This document shows, in pieces, positions 26,912 to 35,728 of a stretch of 64,000 bases of DNA; the first letter of the stretch is position 1; each line of letters starts with the position of its first letter. The DNA is from Piscinibacter sp943370595 (GTDB lineage Bacteria > Pseudomonadota > Gammaproteobacteria > Burkholderiales > Burkholderiaceae_C). Where the stretch lies: assembly GCA_943370595.1 (NCBI GenBank), contig CALRRO020000002.1, positions 434,001 to 498,000 on the forward strand, given 5' to 3'. The notes beneath the pieces were generated by a model. The model worked only from the letters and a program-made list of their open reading frames with translations, was not told the DNA's origin and did not search any database. The position numbers and the translations under genes are program-made.

Positions 26912-28725
26912 GCGGCCTGCGCCGCCGCGAGCTCGCGGCCCTGCTGGCCACCAGCCTCGTGCCCTCGCTTGCCGCGGCCGAGGCGCCGGCCGGCAGCAAG
27001 GTGCTGCGCTACGCCTTCCCGATCGCCGAGACCGGCTTCGACCCCGCGCAGGTCAACGACATCTACTCGCGCACCGTCACCGCGCACATCTTCGATGCGC
27101 TGTACATGTACGACCACCTGGCGCGGCCGTACCTGATCCGGCCCAACGTGGCCGACGGCATGCCGCAGGTCAGCGACGACTTCCGCACCTGGACGATCCG
27201 CCTCAAGCCGGGCATCTTCTTCGCCGACGACCCGGCCTTCAAGGGCAGCCGGCGCGAGCTGGTGGCGGCCGACTTCGCCTACGCGTGGAAGCGCCACTTC
27301 GACCCGGCCAACAAGAGCCCGAACCTGACCGCGTTCGAGGAAGAGCGCGTGATCGGCATGAGCGCGCTGCGCGAGCGTGCACTGAAGGACAAGAAGCCGT
27401 TCGACTACGACGCCGAGGTCGAGGGCCTGCGCGTGCTCGACCGCCATACGCTGCAGTTCCGCCTCGAGAACCCGCGGCCGCGCTTCCTGTACACACTGGC
27501 GATGAACGACCTGATCGGCGCGGTGGCGCGCGAGGTGGTCGAGTTCTACGGCGACCAGATCATGGCGCACCCGGTGGGCACCGGGCCGTTCAAGCTGGTG
27601 CAGTGGCGGCGCAGCTCGCTGATGGTGCTGGAGCGCAACCCCGGGTTCCGGCGCGTGCTGTACGAGGACGTGGTCACGCCCACGGCCGACGATGCCGAGG
27701 GCCAGGCGCTGCTGGCGCGCTTTCGCGGCCGCACGCTGCCGATGGTCGACCGCGTCGAGGTCAGCGTCATCGAGGTCGGCCAGCCGCGCTGGCTGGCCTT
27801 CCTGAACGAGCAGTTCGACATGGTGCCGGTGCCGCTGGAGTTCACCAGCTCGGCCGCGCCGAACGGCAGGCTGGCGCCGAACCTGGCCAGGCGCGGCGTC
27901 GCGATGCACCGCATCGTCAACCCCGACCGCACGCTGTTCTACTTCAACATGGAGGACCCGGTGGTCGGCGGCTACGCACCCGAGCAGGTCGCCTTGCGGC
28001 GCGCCATCTCGCTGGCCACCGACGTGGGCCGCGAGATCGGCACCATCCGCCGCGGCCAGGCGATCCCGGCGCAGTCGGTGGTCGCGCCGGGCACCTGGGG
28101 CTACGACCCGCAGCTCAAGCTCGAAGGCGCCGACTACGACCCGGCGCGCGCGATGGCGCTGCTCGACCTGTACGGCTACCGCGACCGCGATGGCGATGGC
28201 TGGCGCGAACGGCCCGATGGCTCGCCGCTGACCATCGAGTACGCCACCCAGCCCGACGACCTGTCGCGCCAGTTCGACGAGCTGTGGAAGAAGAACATGG
28301 ACCGCGTTGGCCTGCGGCTGAAGATCCTCAAGGGCCAGTGGCCCGAGCAGCTGAAGATGGCGCGCGCCGGGCAGCTGATGATCTGGCAGCTTGGCTACTC
28401 GGCCAGCGAGCCCGATGCGCAGAGCGCGCTGCAGATCCTCTACGGCCCGGCCGCCGGCGGGCAGAACCTGGCGCGTTTCCGCAATGCGCGCTTCGACGAG
28501 ATCTACGCCCGCATGCAGTCGCTTCCCGACGGCCCCGAGCGCATGGCACTGCTGCGCGAGGCGCAGAAGATCATCACCGCGCTGGCGCCGCACAAGTACA
28601 ACGTGCACCGCGTGCTGACCGACCTGACGCAGCCCTGGCTGAGCGGCTACCGCCGGCCGCTGTACGGCAACCGCTTCTGGCAGTACGTCGACATCGACGC
28701 TGCGCGGCGACCACCGACGCGCTGA
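26908..28725 (+). CDS. Family 5 peptide-binding protein, paralog 2
   Basis: 605 residues from the GTG at 26908, overlapping the preceding stop by 4 bases. The N-terminus (LRRRELAALLATSLVPSLAAAE) has consecutive arginines before a weakly hydrophobic helix, so Tat export is possible. It shares with paralogs 1 and 3 the AETGFDP, HPVGTG, WRRSS and DRDGDGWRE PDGSPL segments. Differences cluster in the middle of the chain, e.g. the VPVPLEFTSSAAPNG part, which may mean a different ligand. Confidence 0.92.
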   Translation: MSGLRRRELAALLATSLVPSLAAAEAPAGSKVLRYAFPIAETGFDPAQVNDIYSRTVTAHIFDALYMYDHLARPYLIRPNVADGMPQVSDDFRTWTIRLKPGIFFADDPAFKGSRRELVAADFAYAWKRHFDPANKSPNLTAFEEERVIGMSALRERALKDKKPFDYDAEVEGLRVLDRHTLQFRLENPRPRFLYTLAMNDLIGAVAREVVEFYGDQIMAHPVGTGPFKLVQWRRSSLMVLERNPGFRRVLYEDVVTPTADDAEGQALLARFRGRTLPMVDRVEVSVIEVGQPRWLAFLNEQFDMVPVPLEFTSSAAPNGRLAPNLARRGVAMHRIVNPDRTLFYFNMEDPVVGGYAPEQVALRRAISLATDVGREIGTIRRGQAIPAQSVVAPGTWGYDPQLKLEGADYDPARAMALLDLYGYRDRDGDGWRERPDGSPLTIEYATQPDDLSRQFDELWKKNMDRVGLRLKILKGQWPEQLKMARAGQLMIWQLGYSASEPDAQSALQILYGPAAGGQNLARFRNARFDEIYARMQSLPDGPERMALLREAQKIITALAPHKYNVHRVLTDLTQPWLSGYRRPLYGNRFWQYVDIDAARRPPTR

Positions 28726-28729
28726 GGCG

Positions 28730-30535
28730 ATGAAGCGGCGCGACTGGCTCGGCGCGTCTGCCGCGATGCTGGCGGCGCCGGGCCTCGCTCCGGCGGCAGG
28801 CCAGGGCAAGCCCGCCTCCGACAACACGCTGCGCGTGGCCTTCCGCGTCGCCGAGACCGGCTTCGACCCGATGGCCATCGGCGACTACAACTCGAACAGC
28901 GTCGCCTCCTGCATCTTCGAGGCGCCGCTGACCTACGACCCCCTGGCGCGGCCCGTCAGTCTGCGGCCGTTGACGGCCGAGGCACTGCCGCAGGTGGACG
29001 ACGACTTCCGCAGCTTCACCTTCCGCATCCGGCCGGGCATCTTCTTCGCCGACGACCCGGTCTTCCAGGGCCGGCCGCGCGAGCTGACCGCGCAGGACTA
29101 CGTCTTCTCGGTCAAGCGCTTCTACGACCCGCGCAACAACAGCGAGAACCTCTACCTGTTCGAGAACGCCGGCCTGCTCGACCTCACCGAGCTGCGCGAG
29201 CGCGCGATCAAGGACAAGACACCATTCGACTACGACCGCGAGGTGGAGGGCATCCGCGCGCTGGACCGCTACACGCTGCGCGTGCGCCTGGCCCGGCCGG
29301 GGCCGCGGCTGGCCTTCCTCTTCGCGCAGAACGGTCTGGTCGGGGCGATGGCGCGCGAGGTGGTGCAGGCCTATGGGGCCGACATCGCGGCGCACCCGGT
29401 GGGCACCGGCCCGTTCCGGCTGGGCACGTGGCGGCGCAGTTCACGCATCGAGCTGGTGCGCAACCCCGCCTACCGCGAACGCTTCTACGCGGCGGAGCCG
29501 GCCGCGGACGATGCGCCGGCGCAGGCGCTCGCGCGGCAGCTGGCCGGCCGCCGCCTGCCGCTGGTCGACCGCGTCGAGATCAGCGTGATCGAGGAGTCGC
29601 AGCCACGCTGGCTGGCCTTCCTCGACGGCTCGCTCGACCACCTCGAACTGCCGGTGGATTTCGCCCCGGTCGCCGTGCCCGGCGGCGTGCTCGCGCCGCA
29701 CCTCGCGCGGCGTGGTGTGCGGCTGCGGCGCGTGCCGCAGTCGGACATGCTGATGACCTACTTCAACATGCTGAGCCCGGTGGTCGGCGGCTACACGCCC
29801 GACAAGGTGGCGCTGCGCCGCGCAATCGCGCTGGCCTGCGACAGCGACGAGGAGCTGCGCCTGGTGCGGCACGGGCAGGGCATCCCGGCACAGTCGACCG
29901 TGCCGCCCTTCACCTCGGGCTACGACCCCGCCTACCGCAGCGAGATGGGCCAGCACGACCCGGCCCGCGCGAAGGCGCTGCTCGACCTGCACGGCTACCT
30001 CGACCGCGACGGCGACGGCTGGCGCGAGATGCCCGACGGCTCGCCGCTGGTGCTGCGCCTGTCGTCGACTACCAGCCAGCTGTCGCGCCGGCAGAACGAG
30101 CTGTGGCGCAAGCAGATGACGCGCGTCGGCCTGCGCATGGAGTTCGACCTCTCCACCTGGCCCGACCTGCTCAAGCGCAGCCGCAACGCCACGCTGATGA
30201 TGTGGGGCTACAGCTGGGTGGCGCAGTCGCCCGATGGCGGCTTCTTCCTCGGCATCGCCTACGGGCCGAACGCCAACGAGTCGAACGACTCGCGCTTCGC
30301 GCTGCCGGCCTTCGACCGCCTGTTCGAGCGCCAGAACGTTCTGCCCGACGGCGCCGAGCGCGAGGCGCTGATGCGCGAGGCCAAGAACATGATGGTGGCG
30401 CACATGCCCTACAAGGCACACGTGCACACCATCGTCAACGACCTGCTGCAGCCGCGCGTGCGCGGCTTCTGGCGCCACCCGTTCGCACGCGACACCTGGG
30501 TCTACACCGGGGTCGATCTGGAGACAGCGCGATGA
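28730..30535 (+). CDS. Family 5 peptide-binding protein, paralog 3
   Basis: 601 residues, starting 4 bases after paralog 2 ends. The N-terminus MKRRDWLGASAAMLAAPGLAPAAG looks like a Tat signal. It has the same conserved segments as its two neighbours (VAETGFDPMAIG, HPVGTGPFRL, TWRRSSRIELVRNP). Its stop overlaps the start of the acetoacetyl-CoA synthetase gene (ATGA), so transport and CoA-ligase genes are translationally linked. Confidence 0.92.
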   Translation: MKRRDWLGASAAMLAAPGLAPAAGQGKPASDNTLRVAFRVAETGFDPMAIGDYNSNSVASCIFEAPLTYDPLARPVSLRPLTAEALPQVDDDFRSFTFRIRPGIFFADDPVFQGRPRELTAQDYVFSVKRFYDPRNNSENLYLFENAGLLDLTELRERAIKDKTPFDYDREVEGIRALDRYTLRVRLARPGPRLAFLFAQNGLVGAMAREVVQAYGADIAAHPVGTGPFRLGTWRRSSRIELVRNPAYRERFYAAEPAADDAPAQALARQLAGRRLPLVDRVEISVIEESQPRWLAFLDGSLDHLELPVDFAPVAVPGGVLAPHLARRGVRLRRVPQSDMLMTYFNMLSPVVGGYTPDKVALRRAIALACDSDEELRLVRHGQGIPAQSTVPPFTSGYDPAYRSEMGQHDPARAKALLDLHGYLDRDGDGWREMPDGSPLVLRLSSTTSQLSRRQNELWRKQMTRVGLRMEFDLSTWPDLLKRSRNATLMMWGYSWVAQSPDGGFFLGIAYGPNANESNDSRFALPAFDRLFERQNVLPDGAEREALMREAKNMMVAHMPYKAHVHTIVNDLLQPRVRGFWRHPFARDTWVYTGVDLETAR

Positions 30536-32598
30536 TCCTTCCGCAACCGCAGATCCTGCGCTACGCCCGCTGGCTGGCCGAGCGTCGCAGCCTGTCGTTC
30601 GACCCGACCACCGTCGGAGGCTACGACGCGATGTGGCGCTGGTCGGTGACCGACCTGGAGGCCTTCTGGGGGTCGGTCTGGGACTACTTCGACATCGAGT
30701 CGCCGACGCCGCATTCGCGAGTGCTCGGCGAGCCGGTGATGCCCGGCGCGCGCTGGTTCGAGGGCGCGCAGGTCAACTACGCGCGCCAGGTGCTGCGCCA
30801 TGCCGACGCGGCGCAGGCGGCCGGCCACCCGGCCATCGTGTTCCAGAACGAGCGCCTGCGCGAGCGCGGGCAGATGCAGCAGATGGCCTGGGGCGAGCTG
30901 CGTTCGCAGGTGGCCTCGCTCGCCGCGGCGCTGCGCGGCATGGGCGTGCAGCGCGGTGACCGTGTCTGCGCCTTCCTGCCCAACACGCCGCACACCATCG
31001 TTGCGTTTCTCGCCGCCGCCAGCCTGGGCGCGATCTGGTCGGTGTGCTCGCCCGACATGGGGCCGCTCGCGGTGCTCGACCGCTTCCGGCAGATCGAGCC
31101 CAGCGTGCTGATCGGTGTCGACGGCTACGTCTACGGCGGTGTCGAGCACGACCGGCTGCCGGTGCTGCGCCAGTTGCTCGATGAGCTGCCGAGCGTGAAG
31201 CACGCGGTGCTGCTGCGCTACCGCGACCCGGGCGCCGACGCCTCGGCGCTCGGCGCGCCCGGCCGCTCGGTTCACGACTTCGCCGCGCTGACCGCGAGCC
31301 GCGGCATCCCGTTCGAGCCCGAGTGGCTGCCTTTCGACCACCCGCTGTGGGTCGTGTACTCGAGCGGCACCACCGGCCTGCCCAAGCCCATCGTGCACGG
31401 CCACGGCGGCATCGTGCTCGAGTCGCTGAAGATGGGCGTGCTGCACAACGACCTGGGCGCCAGCGTCGACACCGGCGACCGCTACCACTGGTACAGCTCC
31501 ACCGGCTGGATCATGTGGAACACCCAGCCCGGCGCGCTGCTCGGTGGCACCACGGTGTGCATCTACGACGGCAACCCCGGCGGGCGCATCGCGTCGCCGG
31601 ACCTGAACACCATCTGGCGGTTCGCCGCCGAGGCCGGCGCCACCTTCTTCGGCGCCGGCGCGGCTTTCTACGCCAACTGCCTGAAGGCCGGCATCCAACC
31701 CGCGATGGTGGCGGATCTCTCAAAGCTGCGTGCCGTCGGCTCCACCGGCTCGCCACTGGCGGTGGACGCCTACCGCTGGATCTGGGCGCAGATGCCCCAG
31801 GTCGAGGGCCGCGACATCTGGCTGACGCCGATCGCCGGCGGCACCGACTTCGCCGGCGCCTTCGTCGGCGGGCTGCGCACCCTGCCGGTGGTCGAGGGCG
31901 AGATGCAGGTGCGCTGCCTCGGCGCGGCGGTCGAGGCCTGGAGCGAGCCGGATGCGAATGGCCGTGGGCGCGCGCTGGTCGACGAGGTCGGCGAGCTGGT
32001 CTGCACGAAACCGATGCCGTCGATGCCCCTGCGCTTCTGGAACGACGAAGGCAACAGGCGCTACATCGACTCGTACTTCGACATGTACCCGGGCCGGGAT
32101 GGGAAACCGCCGGTCTGGCGCCATGGCGACTGGATCCGCATCACGCAGCGCGGCGGCGCGGTCATCTACGGCCGCAGCGACGCCACCATCAACCGCCACG
32201 GCATCCGCATGGGCACTGCCGAGCTCTACCGAGCGGTGGAGGCGCAGCCCGAGGTGCTCGACAGCCTGGTGGTCGACCTCGAGTACCTCGGCCGCGAGAG
32301 CTACATGCCTCTCTTCGTCGTGCTGCGCGAGGGCGTGGTGCTCGACGACGCGCTGGTCAAGCGCCTGCGCCTGGCGATCAAGGAAGCGCTGTCGGCGCGC
32401 CATGTGCCGAACGACATCTTCCAGGTCGAGGCGATCCCGCGCACGCTGTCGGGCAAGAAGATGGAGCTGCCGGTCAAGAAGCTGCTGATGGGCACAGCGC
32501 CCGAGCAGGTCTTCAAGCTCGACGCGATGGCCAATGCGGCCTGCGTGCCCTGGTTCGTGGACTTCGCAGCCCGGCGTGCCGCTGCGGCGAAGGGCTGA
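30532..32598 (+). CDS. Acetoacetyl-CoA synthetase (acetoacetate-CoA ligase)
   Basis: 688 residues, close to the family length of about 650-670. The N-terminal ACAS cap has FWGSVWDYFDI near 44-54. The AMP-binding P-loop is VYSSGTTGLPKPIVH near 272-286, and WYSSTGWIMWN near 322-332 is typical of this family. The C-terminal domain has GRSDATINRHGIRMGTAELY near 550-569, and the lysine in PRTLSGKKMELPVKKLL near 640-656 is the usual acetylated catalytic site. It activates acetoacetate for lipid or polymer precursors or ketone-body use. It overlaps the end of the binding-protein gene and is convergent with trxC. Confidence 0.93.
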   Translation: MILPQPQILRYARWLAERRSLSFDPTTVGGYDAMWRWSVTDLEAFWGSVWDYFDIESPTPHSRVLGEPVMPGARWFEGAQVNYARQVLRHADAAQAAGHPAIVFQNERLRERGQMQQMAWGELRSQVASLAAALRGMGVQRGDRVCAFLPNTPHTIVAFLAAASLGAIWSVCSPDMGPLAVLDRFRQIEPSVLIGVDGYVYGGVEHDRLPVLRQLLDELPSVKHAVLLRYRDPGADASALGAPGRSVHDFAALTASRGIPFEPEWLPFDHPLWVVYSSGTTGLPKPIVHGHGGIVLESLKMGVLHNDLGASVDTGDRYHWYSSTGWIMWNTQPGALLGGTTVCIYDGNPGGRIASPDLNTIWRFAAEAGATFFGAGAAFYANCLKAGIQPAMVADLSKLRAVGSTGSPLAVDAYRWIWAQMPQVEGRDIWLTPIAGGTDFAGAFVGGLRTLPVVEGEMQVRCLGAAVEAWSEPDANGRGRALVDEVGELVCTKPMPSMPLRFWNDEGNRRYIDSYFDMYPGRDGKPPVWRHGDWIRITQRGGAVIYGRSDATINRHGIRMGTAELYRAVEAQPEVLDSLVVDLEYLGRESYMPLFVVLREGVVLDDALVKRLRLAIKEALSARHVPNDIFQVEAIPRTLSGKKMELPVKKLLMGTAPEQVFKLDAMANAACVPWFVDFAARRAAAAKG

Positions 32599-32619
32599 CC
32601 GCCGAAGGGACGAGGCCGC

Positions 32620-33033
32620 TCAGCCGACCCAGCCGACGATCTGCGCCGCCTGCAGCGCTCCCGACGTGCGCTTCACCTCGCGCCCGCCCTGCAGCTGCAC
32701 CATCGTCGGGATGCTGCGGATCGCGAAGCGCGAGGCCACCTGCGGGTTGGCGTCGGTGTCGACCTTGGCCAGCAGCGCGCGGCCCTTGAGCGTCTTCGCG
32801 GCCTGCGCGAACTGCGGCGCCATCATCTTGCACGGCCCGCACCAGGCGGCCCAGAAGTCGACCACCACGGGCAGCTCGGTGCGCGAGGTGACGGCGTCGA
32901 AGTTGGCGTCGGTCAGCTCGACCGGCTCGCCGGCGAGCAGCGCCTCGCCGCAGCGGCCACAGACCGGGTCTTCGGTCAGGCGCTCGTCGGGGACGCGGTT
33001 GGTGGCGCCGCAATGGGCGCAGGCGATGTGCAT
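32620..33033 (-). CDS. trxC: Thioredoxin 2
   Basis: 137 residues with the TrxC layout: an N-terminal zinc finger (C5, C8, C25, C28) followed by a thioredoxin fold with the active site WCGPC (C65, C68). The cis-proline is in SIPTM. It is a cytoplasmic disulfide reductase, usually induced by oxidative stress and zinc-sensitive. GGAGG lies 5 bases before the ATG. Confidence 0.96.
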   Translation of the reverse strand: MHIACAHCGATNRVPDERLTEDPVCGRCGEALLAGEPVELTDANFDAVTSRTELPVVVDFWAAWCGPCKMMAPQFAQAAKTLKGRALLAKVDTDANPQVASRFAIRSIPTMVQLQGGREVKRTSGALQAAQIVGWVG

Positions 33034-33107
33034 GGGATCCTCCGGGGATACCCCGGGGAGTTCAGGGCGCGCCGCCGGAAATCAAGTCGGTCGACCGGCC
33101 AGCGCGC

Positions 33108-33125
33108 GGCCGCTCCGGAGCGGCC
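33108..33125. repeat. Perfect 18-base palindrome and GC-rich inverted repeats
   Basis: GGCCGCTCCGGAGCGGCC is a perfect palindrome; two more imperfect GC inverted repeats follow up to about 33170. The tract fills the 143-base gap between trxC and the flavin reductase gene. It resembles the C-run/G-run repeats at 13.2 and 61.3 kb in style, not in sequence. Confidence 0.4.
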
Positions 33126-33176
33126 GGTCTACCCCCGCGGGGGGTGACCGCGGTACGCCGCGGGCGGGGGCAGCGG

Positions 33177-33698
33177 TCAGATCGGCAGTTCGGTGTAGAA
33201 GCGGCCGCCGTGGAAGATCAGGGGTTGCGCACCCGCGCGGTGCGTGCAGCGCTCCACCTCGCCCACGAAGATGACGTGGTCGCCCTCTTCGTAGCGGCTG
33301 CGGTTGAAGCATTCGAACACCGCTACCGCCCCATCGATCACCGGCGCGCCGGCCGTGCCGCGGTGCCAGTTGACACCGGCGAAACGGTCGGCGGACTTGG
33401 CGGCGAACTGCTCGGCCAGCGCACGCTGGTCGGCCGCGAGGATGTTGATCGCGTAGTGCGAGCCGGCGCGGAAGGCGGGCATCGTGCCGGCACGGCGCGA
33501 CAGGCTCCACAGCACCAGCGGCGGCTCCAGCGACACCGAGTTGAACGAGTTGGCCGTGAGGCCGACGGGCACGCCATCGGGGCCGCTGGCGGTGACGATG
33601 GTCACCCCGGTGGCGAACATGCCCAGTGCCGCGCGGAACTCGAACGCGGTGAAATCGGGGCTTCGCGCCTCGGCGGGCATCGTCAGGGACACGGGCAT
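33177..33698 (-). CDS. Flavin reductase domain protein
   Basis: 173 residues from the ATG at 33698. The FMN-binding split-barrel fold is shown by FRAALGMFATGVTIVTA near 21-37, GLTANSFNSVSLEPPLVLWSL near 46-66, and the GDHVIFVGEV segment near 138-147. Such proteins pass electrons from NAD(P)H to free FMN/FAD for a partner monooxygenase. No such partner is adjacent, so its role is open. Confidence 0.9.
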   Translation of the reverse strand: MPVSLTMPAEARSPDFTAFEFRAALGMFATGVTIVTASGPDGVPVGLTANSFNSVSLEPPLVLWSLSRRAGTMPAFRAGSHYAINILAADQRALAEQFAAKSADRFAGVNWHRGTAGAPVIDGAVAVFECFNRSRYEEGDHVIFVGEVERCTHRAGAQPLIFHGGRFYTELPI

Positions 33699-33804
33699 CG
33701 GGGGATTCTCGGGCAGGGACCGGGGCCCCGTCCGTAACATTCTGGCGGATCGGCCGCCGCGGCGCCCCCCCGGTGCGGGGGAATAAACACTCTCCCGTCG
33801 CCGT

Positions 33805-34341
33805 ATGCCCTTCGTGGACGCACCGACAGCCTTCCGCCAGCAGCTGCTCGCCGCCATTCCGCGGCTGCGCCGCTATGCGCGCTCGCTGGTGTTCGACGCC
33901 AGCGCGGCCGACGACCTGGTGCAGACCACGCTGGAGCGCGCGCTGGCGCACTGGCACCAGTTCGACCAGCGGCGCGACATCCTGGTCTGGACGCTGTCGA
34001 TAGCCCACAACGCCTTCATGGACGAGCGCCGGCGCGACAAGCGCATGACGCTGGCCGACAGCGGCGAGGCGAACGCGGCCATCGATGCGCTGCAGGCCGT
34101 CGGCAACGACGTCGGCCTGCGCATGGACCTGCTGGCCGCGCTGTCGCGGCTGCCGATCGAGCAGCGCCAGCCGCTGCTGCTCGTCACCCTCGAACAACTC
34201 TCCTACGCCGAGTGCGCCGACGTGCTGCGCATCCCCGTGGGCACGGTGATGTCGCGCATCTCGCGCGCACGCACGGCGCTGCGCGACCTGCTCGAAGGCC
34301 GCTCGCCCGCCAATGCGCGCGGCCTGCGCCGCGTCGTCTGA
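33805..34341 (+). CDS. ECF RNA polymerase sigma factor
   Basis: 178 residues. Region 2 near 17-85 (RRYARSLVFDASAADDLVQTTLERAL, then RDILVWTLSIAHNAFMDERR) and region 4 near 112-166 (LPIEQRQPLLLVTLEQLSYAECADVLRIPVGTVMSRISRAR). The next gene, 17 bases on, encodes a membrane anti-sigma factor, so activity is probably held back until an envelope signal. GGGGGAATAAAC (about 33775-33786) just upstream could be an ECF-type -35, but the spacing to the start is short. Confidence 0.92.
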   Translation: MPFVDAPTAFRQQLLAAIPRLRRYARSLVFDASAADDLVQTTLERALAHWHQFDQRRDILVWTLSIAHNAFMDERRRDKRMTLADSGEANAAIDALQAVGNDVGLRMDLLAALSRLPIEQRQPLLLVTLEQLSYAECADVLRIPVGTVMSRISRARTALRDLLEGRSPANARGLRRVV

Positions 34342-34358
34342 GTGGCGGAACCCTGGTC

Positions 34359-35192
34359 ATGAACACCCCGATCGACGACACCCTGTTGAATGCCTGGCTC
34401 GACGACGAGCTGGATGGCGACGAACGTGCCCGTGTCGAGGCCTGGCTGCGCGAGCAGCCCGAGGCCGCGGCACGCGTGCGCCTGTGGGCCGCCGACCGCG
34501 AAGCGCTGCGCGCCCGGCTCGACGCCGTGCTGGCCGAATCTGTGCCGCAGCGGCTCGAACAGGTGGTCTGGAGCCGCGCGCCGGCCCAGCCGCCGCGTGT
34601 CGGCACGGGCTGGCAGCGCTGGGCCGCCGCCGTGGCGGTGTTCGTGCTCGGTGCGGCGGTCGGCGCCGGCGTGGTGTGGCGCGCCGAGCAGCGTTCCGCC
34701 GTGGCCGTCGCCGCCGTGGAGGGCGGGCCTGGTTGGGTGCAGCGGGCTGCCGTGGCCCACAGCGTCTACGTGCCCGAGATGCGCCACGCCGTCGAGGTCA
34801 AGGCGCAGGAAGAGCACCTCGCGCGCTGGCTGACCAAGCGCCTGGAGATGCCGGTCAAGCTGTTCGACCTGCGCGCGCAGGGCTTCGAGCTGGTCGGCGG
34901 CCGCCTGCTGCCCGACGCCAAGGGTCCGAGCGCGCAGCTGATGTACCAGGCGATCGGCGAGGTGCCGGCCGGTACGCAGCCGGTGCGCGTGACGGTCTAC
35001 CTGCGCAAGCCGGAAGACGGCGCGCCGCTCGCATTCAGCTACGAGCAGCAGGGCCGCACCGGCATGTTCTACTGGGTCGAAGGCGCCAGCCCCGGCCACC
35101 CGCCCTGCGGCTACGCCCTCGTCGGTGACCTGCCGAAGGAGCGCCTGCTCGCGCTCGCGCAGGCCATCGAGCGGCAGGGCGAAGGGTCCTGA
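34359..35192 (+). CDS. Membrane anti-sigma factor
   Basis: 277 residues. The cytoplasmic N-terminal sigma-binding part is about 1-65 (LLNAWLDDELDGDERARVEAWL) without the zinc-binding HxxxCxxC. One membrane helix is about 87-107. The C-terminal periplasmic region about 108-270 includes HSVYVPEMRHAVEV and an RLLPDAKGPSAQLMY segment known from this anti-sigma type. It should sequester the sigma factor encoded 17 bases upstream. Confidence 0.88.
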   Translation: MNTPIDDTLLNAWLDDELDGDERARVEAWLREQPEAAARVRLWAADREALRARLDAVLAESVPQRLEQVVWSRAPAQPPRVGTGWQRWAAAVAVFVLGAAVGAGVVWRAEQRSAVAVAAVEGGPGWVQRAAVAHSVYVPEMRHAVEVKAQEEHLARWLTKRLEMPVKLFDLRAQGFELVGGRLLPDAKGPSAQLMYQAIGEVPAGTQPVRVTVYLRKPEDGAPLAFSYEQQGRTGMFYWVEGASPGHPPCGYALVGDLPKERLLALAQAIERQGEGS

Positions 35193-35219
35193 GGCTGCGC
35201 AGCGCCGGCGCGGAGCCGC

Positions 35220-35681
35220 TCAGGGGTTCGCGAGCGCGTAGGCCTCGAGCTGATCGATGCAGAGGTTCCAGCCCTCGAAGAAGCCCATCTCGGCGTGCTT
35301 GTCGCGCGTGGCGGCGTCCGGGTGCATCGCGGTGGCGGTGTAGCGCGTGCCGCTGGCCTCGTCGGCGAAGGTGATCACGGCGGTCATCGGCATCCATGGC
35401 GTCGCCGGGCGCCAGCCGGCCAGCAGCGTCGAGGTCGAGACGATGCGTTCGCCAGGCACGATCTCGAGGAAGCAGCCCGGGTTGTCGCTGGTGCCGCCGT
35501 CCGGGCCCGACATGAAGGTGTGGAAGGCGCCGCCGGGGCGCAGCTCGAAGGCGCGCACCTCGGTGACCCAGGGTTTCGGGCACCACCACTCCTTCAGCCG
35601 CTCGGGCTCGGTCCAGGCGCGCCACAGCGCGGCGCGCGGTACCTTCAGCAGGCGCGAGATGACGATGTCGTGGTCGGGCAT
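35220..35681 (-). CDS. AHSA1/START-like SRPBCC protein
   Basis: 153 residues covering a single ligand-binding helix-grip fold: VISRLLKVPRAALWRAWTEPERLKEWWCPKPW near 6-37, then PDGGTSDNPGCFLEI near 75-89 and GFFEGWNLCIDQLEAYA at the end. Family members bind hydrophobic ligands or act as stress proteins. GAGGAA stands upstream of the ATG. No partner regulator is adjacent. Confidence 0.9.
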   Translation of the reverse strand: MPDHDIVISRLLKVPRAALWRAWTEPERLKEWWCPKPWVTEVRAFELRPGGAFHTFMSGPDGGTSDNPGCFLEIVPGERIVSTSTLLAGWRPATPWMPMTAVITFADEASGTRYTATAMHPDAATRDKHAEMGFFEGWNLCIDQLEAYALANP

Positions 35682-35728
35682 GGCAGGGTTCCTCGGGGCG
35701 GGTCGGCGCCGGTCAGGATAATCGCTCG

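Noticed and set aside
29428..30531. Upstream extension of the acetoacetyl-CoA synthetase frame
   Set aside because: It overlaps the third binding-protein gene in another frame and lacks any domain; the ATG at 30532 with ATGA overlap gives the family N-terminus.
33775..33804. GGGGGAATAAAC as an ECF promoter of the second sigma gene
   Set aside because: A -10 at proper spacing would fall on the start codon, so it is mentioned only within the gene entry.
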